Origin: Ornithinibacillus bavariensis
Lineage (GTDB): Bacteria; Bacillota; Bacilli; Bacillales; Amphibacillaceae
Assembly: GCF_050433565.1 (NCBI RefSeq)
Contig: NZ_JBNPWZ010000011.1
Coordinates: 1-64,000 of the forward strand
Length of the DNA stretch: 64,000 nt
Direction of reading: 5' to 3'
Below are positions 8,175-17,768 of this stretch, piece after piece (the stretch's first letter is position 1; every line of letters starts with the position of its first letter). A program made the translations under genes and the position numbers. The notes under the pieces are model-generated. The model saw only the letters and a list, made by a program, of their open reading frames with translations. It was not told the DNA's origin and made no database searches.

Positions 8175-8514
8175 TTATCCACACGCTATGTTCATACCTT
8201 TTTCAAGATTTTTGATTATCCACAGCATTTGTCGACAGGTTAAGCACAAAATATAGTGGTGTGAATAATTTTTGTCTACAATAGGTGGAATATGTGGATA
8301 AGTGTCGAAAAGTCATTGCAGAGTCTGCTTTTTTTTGTTATCATTAATGTGTTTTAACATGTCAATAACCAAATTCCCTATTATACTTATTCACAATTTG
8401 TGGATATCCTGTGGACATTTATTCACAGTACTGTCTGTAACCTTATCCACAGTTTTCTTTAATCTGCGAATAACTCTATTAAATGTTTTAATTTCATAGC
8501 TTTTATTATCCACA
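8175..8514. other. oriC: oriC, upstream DnaA-box region (incA/incB equivalent)
   Basis: Between rpmH and dnaA. Boxes read directly: TTATCCACA at 8175-8183, 8216-8224, 8443-8451 and 8506-8514 (+) and 8293-8301 (-); TTATTCACA at 8387-8395 and 8419-8427 (+) and 8260-8268 (-); a one-mismatch box at 8399-8407 (-) and a degenerate one near 8240. This is the dnaA-upstream half of a bipartite Bacillus-type origin. The rest of the 616-bp gap is AT-rich and holds no gene. A TATAAT at 8550-8555 may belong to the dnaA promoter, but I could not match a good -35. Confidence 0.95.
8303..8309 (+). promoter_or_regulatory. Spo0A box within oriC
   Basis: Perfect 0A box TGTCGAA one base after the DnaA box at 8293-8301. 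A 6/7 palindromic relative TGTCGACA lies at 8230-8237. In B. subtilis Spo0A binds such boxes in oriC and restrains initiation at sporulation; the same use here is inferred. Confidence 0.6.
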
Positions 8515-8676
8515 TTCATTGTTAACTATTTTTGCGTAGTTACATTAAATATAATAGAATCCTTACCTTTTCATCTTTATGCATGCACACGAAAAATATG
8601 CAATAAAAAGATAGAGAGAGGTTTTTTATTCTAAAAATGGAAAATCTATTATCGTTCATTGAAAGGGGGGAATGAT

Positions 8677-10020
8677 TTGGAAAATATTCATGACCTATGG
8701 AAGGCAGCTTTAGAAAAAATAGAAGAAAAAATTAGTAAACCAAGCTTTGATACATGGTTAAAGGATACAAAAGCAGAATCATTAGAAGGCAGTACATTAA
8801 CCGTCTCTGCCCCAAATGAATTTGCTAGAGATTGGTTAGAAGAACAGTATTCCCAATTAATTTCCAACATCTTATTAGAGGTGACTGGTGCAAAATTAGT
8901 AATAAAGCTTATTGTTCAAGATACCGCTATAGAGGAAGAAATAAAGCCTCAACCAAAACCAATTCATCAGGACAATGAAGCTCATGATGGAAAAACGATG
9001 TTAAACCCTAAATATACATTTGATACATTCGTTATTGGATCAGGCAATCGTTTCGCCCATGCTGCATCACTGGCAGTAGCTGAAGCACCGGCAAAAGCCT
9101 ATAACCCCCTATTCATCTATGGAGGAGTTGGGTTAGGCAAAACTCACTTAATGCATGCAATTGGCCATTATGTATTAGAGCATAATAAAAATGCAAATGT
9201 GGTTTATCTATCTTCTGAAAAATTCACGAATGAATTCATTAATGCCATTATGGATAATAAGGCAATTAATTTCCGAAATAAATATCGAAATGTTGATGTT
9301 TTACTAATAGATGATATTCAGTTTATTGCTGGTAAGGAATCTACCCAGGAGGAATTTTTCCATACCTTTAATGCCTTACACGAAGAAAATAAACAAATTA
9401 TCATTTCTAGTGATCGACCACCTAAAGAAATACCAACATTGGAGGATCGTCTACGTTCCCGCTTCGAGTGGGGACTAATAACAGATATAACCCCTCCCGA
9501 CTTAGAAACTAGAATTGCGATTCTAACGAAAAAAGCAAAAGCAGAAGGACTAGATATACCAATAGAAGTTATGCATTACATTGCCAATCAAATCGATACC
9601 AATATTCGTGAACTAGAGGGCGCTTTAATCCGCGTCGTTGCATATTCTTCACTAGTAAATCAAGATATTGATGCTGGATTAGCAGCTGATGCTTTGAAGG
9701 ATATTATTCCGAATAGCAGACCTAAAATCATTACTATTCCTGCAATTATTGAAGTTGTTGGTGAGAAATATAATGTGAAGACAGAAGACTTTTTTGCAAA
9801 GAAACGCACAAAGTCGATAGCATTTCCACGCCAGATTGCAATGTACTTATCTCGAGAATTAACAGATTTATCGTTACCAAAGATTGGGGAAGAATTTGGT
9901 GGAAGAGATCACACAACCGTTATCCATGCGCATGAAAAAATCACCAAGATGGTAGAAAATGATACCATTTTAGCAAAAGAAATAGATGAACTTAAGCAAC
10001 AATTAAAATCGCTATCCTAA
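8677..10020 (+). CDS. dnaA: Chromosomal replication initiator protein DnaA
   Basis: 447 aa. It binds oriC boxes, oligomerises with ATP and opens the duplex. Domains: DnaD/helicase-loading domain I (1-80), a linker, the AAA+ domain with Walker A GGVGLGKTH and Walker B LLIDDIQF, and the C-terminal DNA-binding domain IV with GGRDHTTVIHA. The TTG at 8677 (reading MENIHDLW) is chosen because the Shine-Dalgarno AAAGGGGGG ends 6 nt before it; an upstream in-frame TTG at 8659 precedes that site. Autoregulation through the flanking DnaA boxes is expected. Confidence 0.97.
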   Translation: MENIHDLWKAALEKIEEKISKPSFDTWLKDTKAESLEGSTLTVSAPNEFARDWLEEQYSQLISNILLEVTGAKLVIKLIVQDTAIEEEIKPQPKPIHQDNEAHDGKTMLNPKYTFDTFVIGSGNRFAHAASLAVAEAPAKAYNPLFIYGGVGLGKTHLMHAIGHYVLEHNKNANVVYLSSEKFTNEFINAIMDNKAINFRNKYRNVDVLLIDDIQFIAGKESTQEEFFHTFNALHEENKQIIISSDRPPKEIPTLEDRLRSRFEWGLITDITPPDLETRIAILTKKAKAEGLDIPIEVMHYIANQIDTNIRELEGALIRVVAYSSLVNQDIDAGLAADALKDIIPNSRPKIITIPAIIEVVGEKYNVKTEDFFAKKRTKSIAFPRQIAMYLSRELTDLSLPKIGEEFGGRDHTTVIHAHEKITKMVENDTILAKEIDELKQQLKSLS

Positions 10021-10037
10021 TAACTGTATGTTAACAA

Positions 10038-10185
10038 TGTGGATAACGAATACACCTTTATAAACACTTTATTCACATGTGGATAACTAGGCTCCATTTA
10101 CTCTGAAGGGGGTTATCCACATATTCACAGGCCCTATTACTATTATTACTATATTTTTTATAAAAAATAATAAATAAATAGAACA
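10038..10185. other. oriC: oriC, downstream region with DnaA-trio unwinding element (incC equivalent)
   Basis: dnaA-dnaN gap. Boxes: 10038-10046 (-), 10069-10077 (+), 10078-10086 (-), 10113-10121 (+) and a one-mismatch box at 10121-10129 (+). The last two are followed by the GC cluster GGCCC (10130-10134), then six in-register trios TAT TAC TAT TAT TAC TAT (10135-10152), then AT-only sequence to about 10185. This is the known B. subtilis architecture: DnaA boxes, GC cluster, DnaA-trios and an AT-rich duplex-unwinding element. Confidence 0.95.
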
Positions 10186-10206
10186 TCCTTTGGGAGGATT
10201 TTTTCA

Positions 10207-11343
10207 ATGAAATTTACTATTCAACGTGATTTATTAATCGATAGTGTCCAAGATGTCATGAAAGCAATCTCATCAAGAACAGCTATTCCGATATTAACTG
10301 GTATGAAAATAGAAGCAAGACAACACGGTATTACGTTAACAGGTAGTGATTCTGATATTTCCATCGAATCGTATATTCCAGCAGAAGAAGATGGAATCGT
10401 AAATGTAGAGGATATTGAGGAAGGTAGTATTGTACTGCAAGCGAAATATTTTCCTGATATTGTACGTAAGCTACCTGAGCAACATGTTGAGATTACTGCA
10501 GATGAGAATTTAAAAGTGACCATTCGTTCTGGAAAAGCAGAATTTAGTTTAAATGGACAGGATGCAGAAGAATATCCACAGCTACCGAAATTACAAACCG
10601 ATGATAGCTTTGAGATCCCTACTGATATTCTGAAAAGCTTAATTAAACAAACTGTATTTGCTGTCTCTTCCATGGAAACTAGACCAATCTTGACTGGGGT
10701 TAATCTATCTTTATCTGAAAGTAAATTAACATTCACCGCGACAGATAGTCACCGACTAGCTTCTAGGGAAGTTCCAGTAAGCTCATCTAGTGTTCAATTT
10801 TCGAGCATAGTTGTTCCTGGAAAAAGCTTAAATGAATTAAATAAAATTCTTGATGATACGGAAGAAACAGTTGAAATTAGTGTTACCAATAATCAAATTT
10901 TATTCCGTACAAAGCACTTAAATTTCTTATCCCGTATTTTGGATGGTAACTATCCTGAAACGTCAAGATTAATACCAGAACAAAGTAAAACAGTACTTCA
11001 TGTAAAAACAAGAGATTTAATTAGTAGTATTGATCGTGCTTCCCTACTTGCAAGAGAAGAACGTAATAACGTTGTGAAATTAACCACAAAGGATGGAAAT
11101 ATATTAGAAATAACTAGTAATTCTCCTGAAATTGGCCATGTATCGGAGGAATTATCGGTTCAATCTATTGAAGGAGAAGAATTAAAAATATCCTTTAGTT
11201 CAAAGTATATGCTAGATGCACTAAAGGTAATGGAAGTGGATGAAGTAAAAATTGACTTTACAGGTGCTATGCGTCCATTCGTTATCCGCCCTGTGGACAA
11301 TCCAGCGATGCTACAATTAATTCTTCCAGTAAGAACATATTAA
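10207..11343 (+). CDS. dnaN: DNA polymerase III beta sliding clamp
   Basis: 378 aa, family-typical, with three repeated clamp domains of about 120 aa each and the C-terminus LQLILPVRTY characteristic of beta clamps. It encircles DNA and tethers polymerase III and many other proteins. Shine-Dalgarno GGGAGG 9 nt before the ATG. Follows dnaA across the origin gap and is followed by a strong terminator, so it is probably co-transcribed mainly with dnaA. Confidence 0.98.
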   Translation: MKFTIQRDLLIDSVQDVMKAISSRTAIPILTGMKIEARQHGITLTGSDSDISIESYIPAEEDGIVNVEDIEEGSIVLQAKYFPDIVRKLPEQHVEITADENLKVTIRSGKAEFSLNGQDAEEYPQLPKLQTDDSFEIPTDILKSLIKQTVFAVSSMETRPILTGVNLSLSESKLTFTATDSHRLASREVPVSSSSVQFSSIVVPGKSLNELNKILDDTEETVEISVTNNQILFRTKHLNFLSRILDGNYPETSRLIPEQSKTVLHVKTRDLISSIDRASLLAREERNNVVKLTTKDGNILEITSNSPEIGHVSEELSVQSIEGEELKISFSSKYMLDALKVMEVDEVKIDFTGAMRPFVIRPVDNPAMLQLILPVRTY

Positions 11344-11354
11344 AATCTAATTTT

Positions 11355-11398
11355 AAAAAAGACTTTTATCTGCTGTCTAAGTAATAAAAGTCTTTTTT
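11355..11398 (+). terminator. Terminator after dnaN
   Basis: 14-bp stem (arms 11355-11368 and 11385-11398) with a terminal T-run. It separates dnaA-dnaN from the yaaA-recF-remB-gyrB unit. Confidence 0.85.
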
Positions 11399-11539
11399 TA
11401 TACCTATAAAACGCATTTTTAGACACATAGAAACGTTTTAAGTGTATTTCGAGGGTCATACCTTCCCTTTAAGCAAAAACTTTAGTAAAATGGTTATATG
11501 GAATTATTTAAAATAAACGATGGAAAAATGGTGATAACA

Positions 11540-11761
11540 TTGCATACATCAATCGAAATAAGTACGGACTATATTCCATTAGGTCAATTTTTAAAGCTAG
11601 CTAATATTTTGGAATCTGGTGGAATGGTAAAGGCATTTTTACAAGAGCAAGGTGCGTTAGTGAACGGTGAATTAGAGCAACGACGCGGAAGAAAGCTGTA
11701 CCCAGGAGATATTGTTGAAATTGAAGGAGCTGGCTCTTTCTTGGTAACCAAAAAGGATTAA
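11540..11761 (+). CDS. yaaA: S4-domain RNA-binding protein YaaA (RlbA)
   Basis: 73 aa from a TTG at 11540. A small S4 domain covers nearly the whole protein (LGQFLKLANILESGG, then RRGRKLYPGDIVEIEG). The B. subtilis relative sits at the same locus between dnaN and recF and is tied to 50S ribosome assembly. Start is uncertain: the frame also has ATGs at 11498 and 11528, but the former lies next to a likely -10 and neither has a good Shine-Dalgarno. GGTGAT just before the TTG fits, and the resulting length matches the family. Confidence 0.85.
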   Translation: MHTSIEISTDYIPLGQFLKLANILESGGMVKAFLQEQGALVNGELEQRRGRKLYPGDIVEIEGAGSFLVTKKD

Positions 11762-11782
11762 TTCCTAAATGAGGAATAAAAA

Positions 11783-12895
11783 ATGCATATTGAAGAATTA
11801 AAATTAACGAATTATCGTAACTACCAAAAACTAGATATTCCGTTTGATGATAAAGTAAATGTCATCATTGGAGAGAATGCGCAAGGAAAAACAAACCTCA
11901 TGGAAGCAATCTATTTACTAGCGTTTACAAAGTCACATCGAACCTCCAAGGAAAAAGAATTAATCCGCTGGGATGAGGATTATGCTAAAATAGAAGGTAG
12001 GATTAAAAAGCGTGCAACCTCTATACCGCTTGAAATAGTAATATCTAACAAAGGAAAAAAAGCTAGGTTAAATCATTTAGAACAGCGAAAATTAAGTGAT
12101 TATATTGGTGTATTAAATGTTGTCATGTTTGCCCCTGAGGATTTGACATTAGTAAAGGGTCCACCGCAGATCCGGAGAAGATTTATCGATATGGAACTTG
12201 GTCAAATACAACCACGCTATATTTATCACCTCGGACAGTTCCAAAAAATACTAAAGCAGCGTAATCATTTATTAAAGCAAATGCAACGAGAGCAAAATAA
12301 AAACCTTGTTATGCTGCATATTCTAACAGAGCAGTTAGTTGAACATGCAAGCACCATTTTAGAGCGGCGGTTTGTTTTTCTAGAGTTATTACGGAAATGG
12401 GCAAAACCAATTCATCATGGTATAAGCCATGAGCTAGAAGAGCTTGAAATCGTATACTCACCAACGATAGAAGTATTAGAAGGTGCTAGTAAGGAAAAAA
12501 TAGAAAGTAGCTTTTTGGAAAAATTTAAGCAAATACAAGATAAAGAAATGGAACGTGGCACTACCTTAATTGGACCACATCGAGATGACATTCTTTTTTA
12601 TGTTAACGGTAAGGATGTACAAACCTATGGGTCTCAGGGCCAGCAACGAACAACAGCCTTATCTATTAAGCTTGCTGAAATTGACCTTATCTTCAATGAA
12701 GTAGGCGAATATCCAATTTTACTTTTGGATGATGTCTTGAGTGAACTAGATGATTACAGACAGTCTCATTTGTTAAATACAATTCAAGGAAAGGTTCAAA
12801 CCTTTGTATCAACAACTAGTGTAGATGGTATTCATCATGAAACTTTAAAAAAGGCAGAAATTTTCCGTGTTACTAATGGGACTGTATTCCTTTAA
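11783..12895 (+). CDS. recF: DNA replication and repair protein RecF
   Basis: 370 aa, the same length as in B. subtilis. SMC-like ATPase that loads RecA at gaps with RecO and RecR. Walker A GENAQGKTN near residue 30, signature region YGSQGQQRT, and Walker B LLLDDVLSELD near 310. Begins 21 bp after yaaA and is co-directional with gyrB and gyrA. Confidence 0.97.
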   Translation: MHIEELKLTNYRNYQKLDIPFDDKVNVIIGENAQGKTNLMEAIYLLAFTKSHRTSKEKELIRWDEDYAKIEGRIKKRATSIPLEIVISNKGKKARLNHLEQRKLSDYIGVLNVVMFAPEDLTLVKGPPQIRRRFIDMELGQIQPRYIYHLGQFQKILKQRNHLLKQMQREQNKNLVMLHILTEQLVEHASTILERRFVFLELLRKWAKPIHHGISHELEELEIVYSPTIEVLEGASKEKIESSFLEKFKQIQDKEMERGTTLIGPHRDDILFYVNGKDVQTYGSQGQQRTTALSIKLAEIDLIFNEVGEYPILLLDDVLSELDDYRQSHLLNTIQGKVQTFVSTTSVDGIHHETLKKAEIFRVTNGTVFL

Positions 12896-12938
12896 TAGAT
12901 GAAGCTAACCCGAGTCTTTTGGAATGTGGGGAGATATT

Positions 12939-13211
12939 TTGTTTATTCATATTGGAAATGGTAACGTCATACGGTCAAAGGATATTGTTTCCATCATTGA
13001 CTATCATATTATTTCATCCTCTACCATTATGGAGGAGATGATGAAAAATTCTACAGGAATAATTGGACCTCGGGAGGATGCAAAATCAGTTGTAATAACA
13101 GATAACCAATTATATGTGAGCACACTATCAGTTGCTACATTAAAAAAACGCGCAAGCATGATTTCAACAATAAGTAAACTTGAAGATTATTCGAGCGATT
13201 TGTTTGAGTAA
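12939..13211 (+). CDS. remB: Extracellular matrix regulator RemB (YaaB)
   Basis: 90 aa from a TTG at 12939 (MFIHIGNGN), with Shine-Dalgarno GGGGAG 5 nt upstream; the earlier in-frame ATG 12924 has none. Matches the DUF370/RemB family through the N-terminal strand and the C-terminal LSVATLKKRA. RemB promotes matrix gene expression in B. subtilis. Position between recF and gyrB is conserved. Confidence 0.9.
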   Translation: MFIHIGNGNVIRSKDIVSIIDYHIISSSTIMEEMMKNSTGIIGPREDAKSVVITDNQLYVSTLSVATLKKRASMISTISKLEDYSSDLFE

Positions 13212-13239
13212 ATACTTTAGGTAGATTGTAGGTGGAATA

Positions 13240-15165
13240 ATGGCAATGGAAGAAAATGTAAAAGTAGAACAAGAATATAATGCCGATCAGATACAAGTTC
13301 TTGAGGGCTTAGAAGCAGTTCGCAAAAGACCTGGTATGTATATTGGTTCAACAAGTGAAAAGGGTCTCCATCACTTAGTTTGGGAAATCGTAGACAATAG
13401 TATTGATGAAGCATTAGCAGGATATTGTGATCATATTGAAATAATTGTCGAGGAAGATAATAGTATTACCGTTAAGGATAATGGTCGTGGGATACCTGTT
13501 GGTATTCAGAAAAAGACCGGTAAACCAGCAGTTGAAGTTATTATGACTGTACTACATGCTGGTGGTAAATTTGGTGGCGGAGGCTATAAGGTTTCTGGTG
13601 GATTGCACGGTGTTGGAGCTTCTGTCGTTAACGCACTATCAACGAATCTAGAGGTCTATGTTCACCTTGATGGCAAGGTGCATTTTATAGGGTTTGAACG
13701 AGGCGTACCCGTTAAGGAACTAGAAGTAATTGGTGAGACAGATCGTACTGGTACAACCATCCACTTTAAGCCAGACCCAGAGATTTTTACAGAAACCACA
13801 ACATTTGATTTAGATACGTTAGTACAGCGTGTTCGTGAACTAGCATTTTTAAATAAAGGAATTCGCATTAGTATTGAGGATAAGCGTACGAATGAAGAAC
13901 CTCAATCGTTCCACTACGAAGGTGGAATAAGTGAGTATGTGGAATATATTAACCGCAATAAAGAAGTCTTACACGAGCCTTTCTATGCTGAAGGACAAGA
14001 TCAAGGAATCTCTGTGGAGGTTGCCATTCAATATAACGATGGATTTAATTACAATATTTATTCGTTTGCCAACAATATCCATACGTATGAAGGTGGAACA
14101 CATGAGTCTGGGTTTAAGACAGGCTTAACTCGCGTCATCAATGATTATGCACGTAAGAATGGGTTAATGAAAGAAAATGAAGCCAATTTAACTGGTGATG
14201 ATGTTCGAGAGGGAATTACCGCAATTGTCTCTGTCAAACATCCAAACCCACAATTTGAGGGACAAACGAAAACAAAGCTAGGAAATAGTGAAGTTCGTGC
14301 GATAACAGATTCCATTTTTAGTGAATTATTCTTGAAATTTCTACTTGAAAACCCTTCTATCGGTAAAACGATTGTAGAAAAAGGGATGATGGCATCACGT
14401 GCACGTGCAGCAGCAAAAAAAGCACGTGACCTTACAAGAAGAAAAAGTGCACTTGAAATTTCTAATCTGCCAGGAAAATTAGCTGATTGCTCTTCCAAGG
14501 ATGCTGAAATTAGTGAACTTTATATCGTAGAGGGTGACTCAGCGGGTGGATCAGCGAAGCAAGGTAGGGATCGTCATTTTCAAGCAATCTTACCATTGCG
14601 TGGTAAGATTTTAAACGTGGAAAAAGCCCGACTCGATCGAATTTTATCCAATAATGAAGTGCGTTCTATGATAACTGCACTAGGAGCAGGTATTGGTGAT
14701 GATTTCGACATTACAAAAGCAAGATACCATAAAATTGTTATTATGACAGATGCTGATGTGGATGGAGCCCATATTCGGACATTACTTTTAACCTTCTTCT
14801 ATCGATTTATGCGTCCATTAATCGAGCATGGCTATGTTTACATTGCACAACCACCGCTTTATAAGGTGCAGCAGGGGAAAGCAATCTATTATGCGTATGA
14901 TGATAAAGAGCTTGAAAAAATATTAGCAAGTTTACCACAAGCTCCAAAGCCAGGCCTACAGCGTTACAAAGGTCTTGGAGAAATGAATGCTGAACAGCTT
15001 TGGGAAACAACAATGGACCCTAGTAATCGGACATTACTTCAAGTTGAGCTTACTGATGCAATCGATGCAGATCATGTATTCGATATGCTAATGGGTGATA
15101 AAGTAGAGCCACGTCGACTATTTATTGAAGAAAATGCCCAATATGTAAAGAATTTAGATATTTAA
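13240..15165 (+). CDS. gyrB: DNA gyrase subunit B
   Basis: 641 aa. ATPase subunit of gyrase (A2B2), which introduces negative supercoils. GHKL ATPase domain (about 1-220, with the GRGIPVG and GGLHGVGASVVNA motifs), transducer domain, then Toprim (EGDSAGGSAKQGRDR near 430 and the DADVDGAHI metal site) and the C-terminal zinc-free tail typical of Gram-positives. AGGTGG before the ATG. Confidence 0.98.
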   Translation: MAMEENVKVEQEYNADQIQVLEGLEAVRKRPGMYIGSTSEKGLHHLVWEIVDNSIDEALAGYCDHIEIIVEEDNSITVKDNGRGIPVGIQKKTGKPAVEVIMTVLHAGGKFGGGGYKVSGGLHGVGASVVNALSTNLEVYVHLDGKVHFIGFERGVPVKELEVIGETDRTGTTIHFKPDPEIFTETTTFDLDTLVQRVRELAFLNKGIRISIEDKRTNEEPQSFHYEGGISEYVEYINRNKEVLHEPFYAEGQDQGISVEVAIQYNDGFNYNIYSFANNIHTYEGGTHESGFKTGLTRVINDYARKNGLMKENEANLTGDDVREGITAIVSVKHPNPQFEGQTKTKLGNSEVRAITDSIFSELFLKFLLENPSIGKTIVEKGMMASRARAAAKKARDLTRRKSALEISNLPGKLADCSSKDAEISELYIVEGDSAGGSAKQGRDRHFQAILPLRGKILNVEKARLDRILSNNEVRSMITALGAGIGDDFDITKARYHKIVIMTDADVDGAHIRTLLLTFFYRFMRPLIEHGYVYIAQPPLYKVQQGKAIYYAYDDKELEKILASLPQAPKPGLQRYKGLGEMNAEQLWETTMDPSNRTLLQVELTDAIDADHVFDMLMGDKVEPRRLFIEENAQYVKNLDI

Positions 15166-15206
15166 CAAATAAACGGATAGCAGAAATACAAACTTGTTTT
15201 TCTTAG

Positions 15207-15240
15207 ATGTCGTTATCTTCGTCTTTGATGGTAACGACAT
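15207..15240 (+). promoter_or_regulatory. Stem-loop in the gyrB-gyrA intergenic leader
   Basis: Perfect 9-bp inverted repeat ATGTCGTTA (15207-15215) / TAACGACAT (15232-15240), extendable by a C-G and a G-U pair, ending a few bases before the gyrA Shine-Dalgarno. There is no T-run, so this is not a terminator. It may tune gyrA translation or mRNA stability. Confidence 0.5.
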
Positions 15241-15260
15241 GATCAGGAGGTTTTATATCT

Positions 15261-17768
15261 ATGGCGGATCAGGAACGTCAAAGTGTACAAGAAATAAATA
15301 TCAGTCAGGAAGTACGTACATCCTTCCTTGACTATGCAATGAGTGTAATTGTCTCTCGTGCGTTACCAGATGTAAGAGATGGGATGAAGCCTGTACATCG
15401 AAGAATATTATATGCAATGAATGACCTTGGTATGCATTCGGATAAAGCGTACAAAAAGTCAGCTCGTATCGTTGGAGAAGTAATTGGTAAATATCACCCA
15501 CACGGTGATTCAGCGGTTTACGAGGCGATGGTACGTATGGCACAGGATTTCAGTTATCGAAATCCTTTAGTTGATGGACATGGTAACTTCGGTTCTGTAG
15601 ATGGTGATTCAGCAGCAGCGATGCGTTATACAGAGGCGAGAATGTCAAAACTTTCAATGGAGCTTCTACGTGATATTAATAAGGACACGATCGATTACCA
15701 GGATAACTATGATGGTTCAGAACGCGAACCAGTTGTATTTCCATCTCGCTTTCCGAATTTACTCGTAAATGGAGCTTCAGGGATTGCTGTTGGGATGGCT
15801 ACGAATATTCCACCACATAATCTTGGAGAAACAATTGATGCTGTTCTTGCAGTAAGTAAGGATCCAGATATTACAATTGATGAGATTATGGAAGATTATT
15901 TACCTGGACCAGATTTTCCTACAGCTGGAATTATTCTAGGTCGAAGCGGTATTCGCAGAGCATATGAAACTGGTAAAGGATCCATTACCATTCGTGCAAA
16001 GGTTGAAATTGAAGAGCATGCCAATGGAAAGTCTACCATACTTGTGACAGAGCTTCCTTATCAGGTCAATAAAGCAAAGCTAATAGAAAAAATTGCTGAG
16101 CTAGTTCGTGATAAGCGGATTGAGGGTATAACTGATTTACGAGATGAATCAGATCGTAATGGTATGCGAATTGTCATGGAATTACGCCGTGATGTTAATG
16201 CGAATGTCCTATTGAATAACCTTTATAAATATACAGCATTACAAACAACATTCGGAGTTAATACCTTGGCACTAGTTGATGGCGTACCAAGGGTATTAAA
16301 TATAAAAGAATGTCTAATTCATTACTTAGATCACCAAAAGGTGATTATTAAGCGACGCACAGCCTTTGAATTAAGAAAAGCAGAAGCCCGTGCTCATATT
16401 TTAGAGGGATTACGAATTGCCCTTGATCATTTGGACGAGGTTATTTCACTAATCCGTAATTCGAAAACGGCAGATATTGCCCGTGACGGTCTAATGACGC
16501 GCTTTAATTTATCAGAAAAGCAGGCACAGGCTATTCTGGACATGAGACTACAGCGCTTAACTGGATTAGAACGTGAGAAGATTGAAAATGAATACAATGA
16601 GCTTTTACAGCTAATTGAAGAATTAAAAGCTATTCTAGCTGATGAAGAAAAGGTTCTAGAAATCATCCGTGAAGAACTAACAGAGATTAAAGAAAAATAC
16701 GGAGATGAAAGAAGAACTGAAATAACGATTGGTGGAGCCGATTTATTTGAAGATGAGGATTTAATCCCTGAAGAGAATATTATCATTTCGCTTACACATA
16801 AGGGCTATATTAAACGACTACCTTCATCAACATACCGTGTACAAAAGCGTGGTGGACGTGGAATTCAGGGAATGGGTACACATGAGGATGACTTTGTAGA
16901 ACATCTCGTTTCGACCTCTACTCACGATACGATTTTATTCTTTACGAACAAAGGAAAAGTTTACAAGGTGAAGGGCTATGAAATACCAGAATATAGCCGT
17001 ACGGCGAAAGGTCTTCCAATCATTAATCTATTACAAATTGAAAAAGAAGAGTGGATTAATGCAGTAATTTCTGTTAACGAGTTTAGAGAGGATTGGAATT
17101 TCTTCTTTACAACAAGAAGAGGAATTTCTAAACGTACTTCCCTTTCTCAATTCGCTAACATTCGTAAAGGTGGATTAATCGCACTTGGATTACGTGATGA
17201 TGATGAACTAATTTCTGTACGATTAACAGACGGTACAAAAGATATTATGATTGCAACAAAGAATGGCTATTTGATTCGTTTCCCTGAAGAGCAGGTTAGA
17301 TTGATGGGGAGAACTGCTGCGGGTGTTCGTGGTATTTCCTTACGTGGCGATGATGAAGTAGTTTCTATGGAAATTCTCGAGGAAGGCTTACAAATCCTTC
17401 ATGTAACGAATAAAGGTATTGGAAAACGCTCACCAGAGGATCAATATCGAATTACGAATCGTGGAGGTAAGGGAATATTTACAGCCAAGCTCTCAGAAGA
17501 GACAGGTCATATTGTAGCCGTTAAGGCAGTAACTGGAGAAGAAGATATCATGCTAATTACAGCAGCCGGTGTACTAATTCGAATTCCTGTAGAAGGTATT
17601 TCGCAAACTGGTAGAAATACTCGTGGTGTTCGCTTAATTCGTCTTCAAGATGATGAAGAAGTGGCGACTGTTGCAAAAATTGAGCGTGAAAAGGATGAAG
17701 AAGAATCTGCTGATGTAGAAGAGATTGCTTATGAATCCGTTGAAACTGATACAGAAGAAATCGAATAG
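15261..17768 (+). CDS. gyrA: DNA gyrase subunit A
   Basis: 835 aa. Breakage-reunion subunit. Catalytic tyrosine Y123 (AAMRYTEAR). The quinolone-resistance region is wild-type-like (HGDSAVYEA, S84 and E88). The C-terminal beta-pinwheel carries the GyrA box QRGGRGIQG. The tail is very acidic. Shine-Dalgarno CAGGAGG. Confidence 0.98.
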   Translation: MADQERQSVQEINISQEVRTSFLDYAMSVIVSRALPDVRDGMKPVHRRILYAMNDLGMHSDKAYKKSARIVGEVIGKYHPHGDSAVYEAMVRMAQDFSYRNPLVDGHGNFGSVDGDSAAAMRYTEARMSKLSMELLRDINKDTIDYQDNYDGSEREPVVFPSRFPNLLVNGASGIAVGMATNIPPHNLGETIDAVLAVSKDPDITIDEIMEDYLPGPDFPTAGIILGRSGIRRAYETGKGSITIRAKVEIEEHANGKSTILVTELPYQVNKAKLIEKIAELVRDKRIEGITDLRDESDRNGMRIVMELRRDVNANVLLNNLYKYTALQTTFGVNTLALVDGVPRVLNIKECLIHYLDHQKVIIKRRTAFELRKAEARAHILEGLRIALDHLDEVISLIRNSKTADIARDGLMTRFNLSEKQAQAILDMRLQRLTGLEREKIENEYNELLQLIEELKAILADEEKVLEIIREELTEIKEKYGDERRTEITIGGADLFEDEDLIPEENIIISLTHKGYIKRLPSSTYRVQKRGGRGIQGMGTHEDDFVEHLVSTSTHDTILFFTNKGKVYKVKGYEIPEYSRTAKGLPIINLLQIEKEEWINAVISVNEFREDWNFFFTTRRGISKRTSLSQFANIRKGGLIALGLRDDDELISVRLTDGTKDIMIATKNGYLIRFPEEQVRLMGRTAAGVRGISLRGDDEVVSMEILEEGLQILHVTNKGIGKRSPEDQYRITNRGGKGIFTAKLSEETGHIVAVKAVTGEEDIMLITAAGVLIRIPVEGISQTGRNTRGVRLIRLQDDEEVATVAKIEREKDEEESADVEEIAYESVETDTEEIE

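Noticed and set aside
10221..10736. 171-aa antisense frame in dnaN
   Set aside because: Serine-rich shadow translation of the dnaN coding strand; no start signal.
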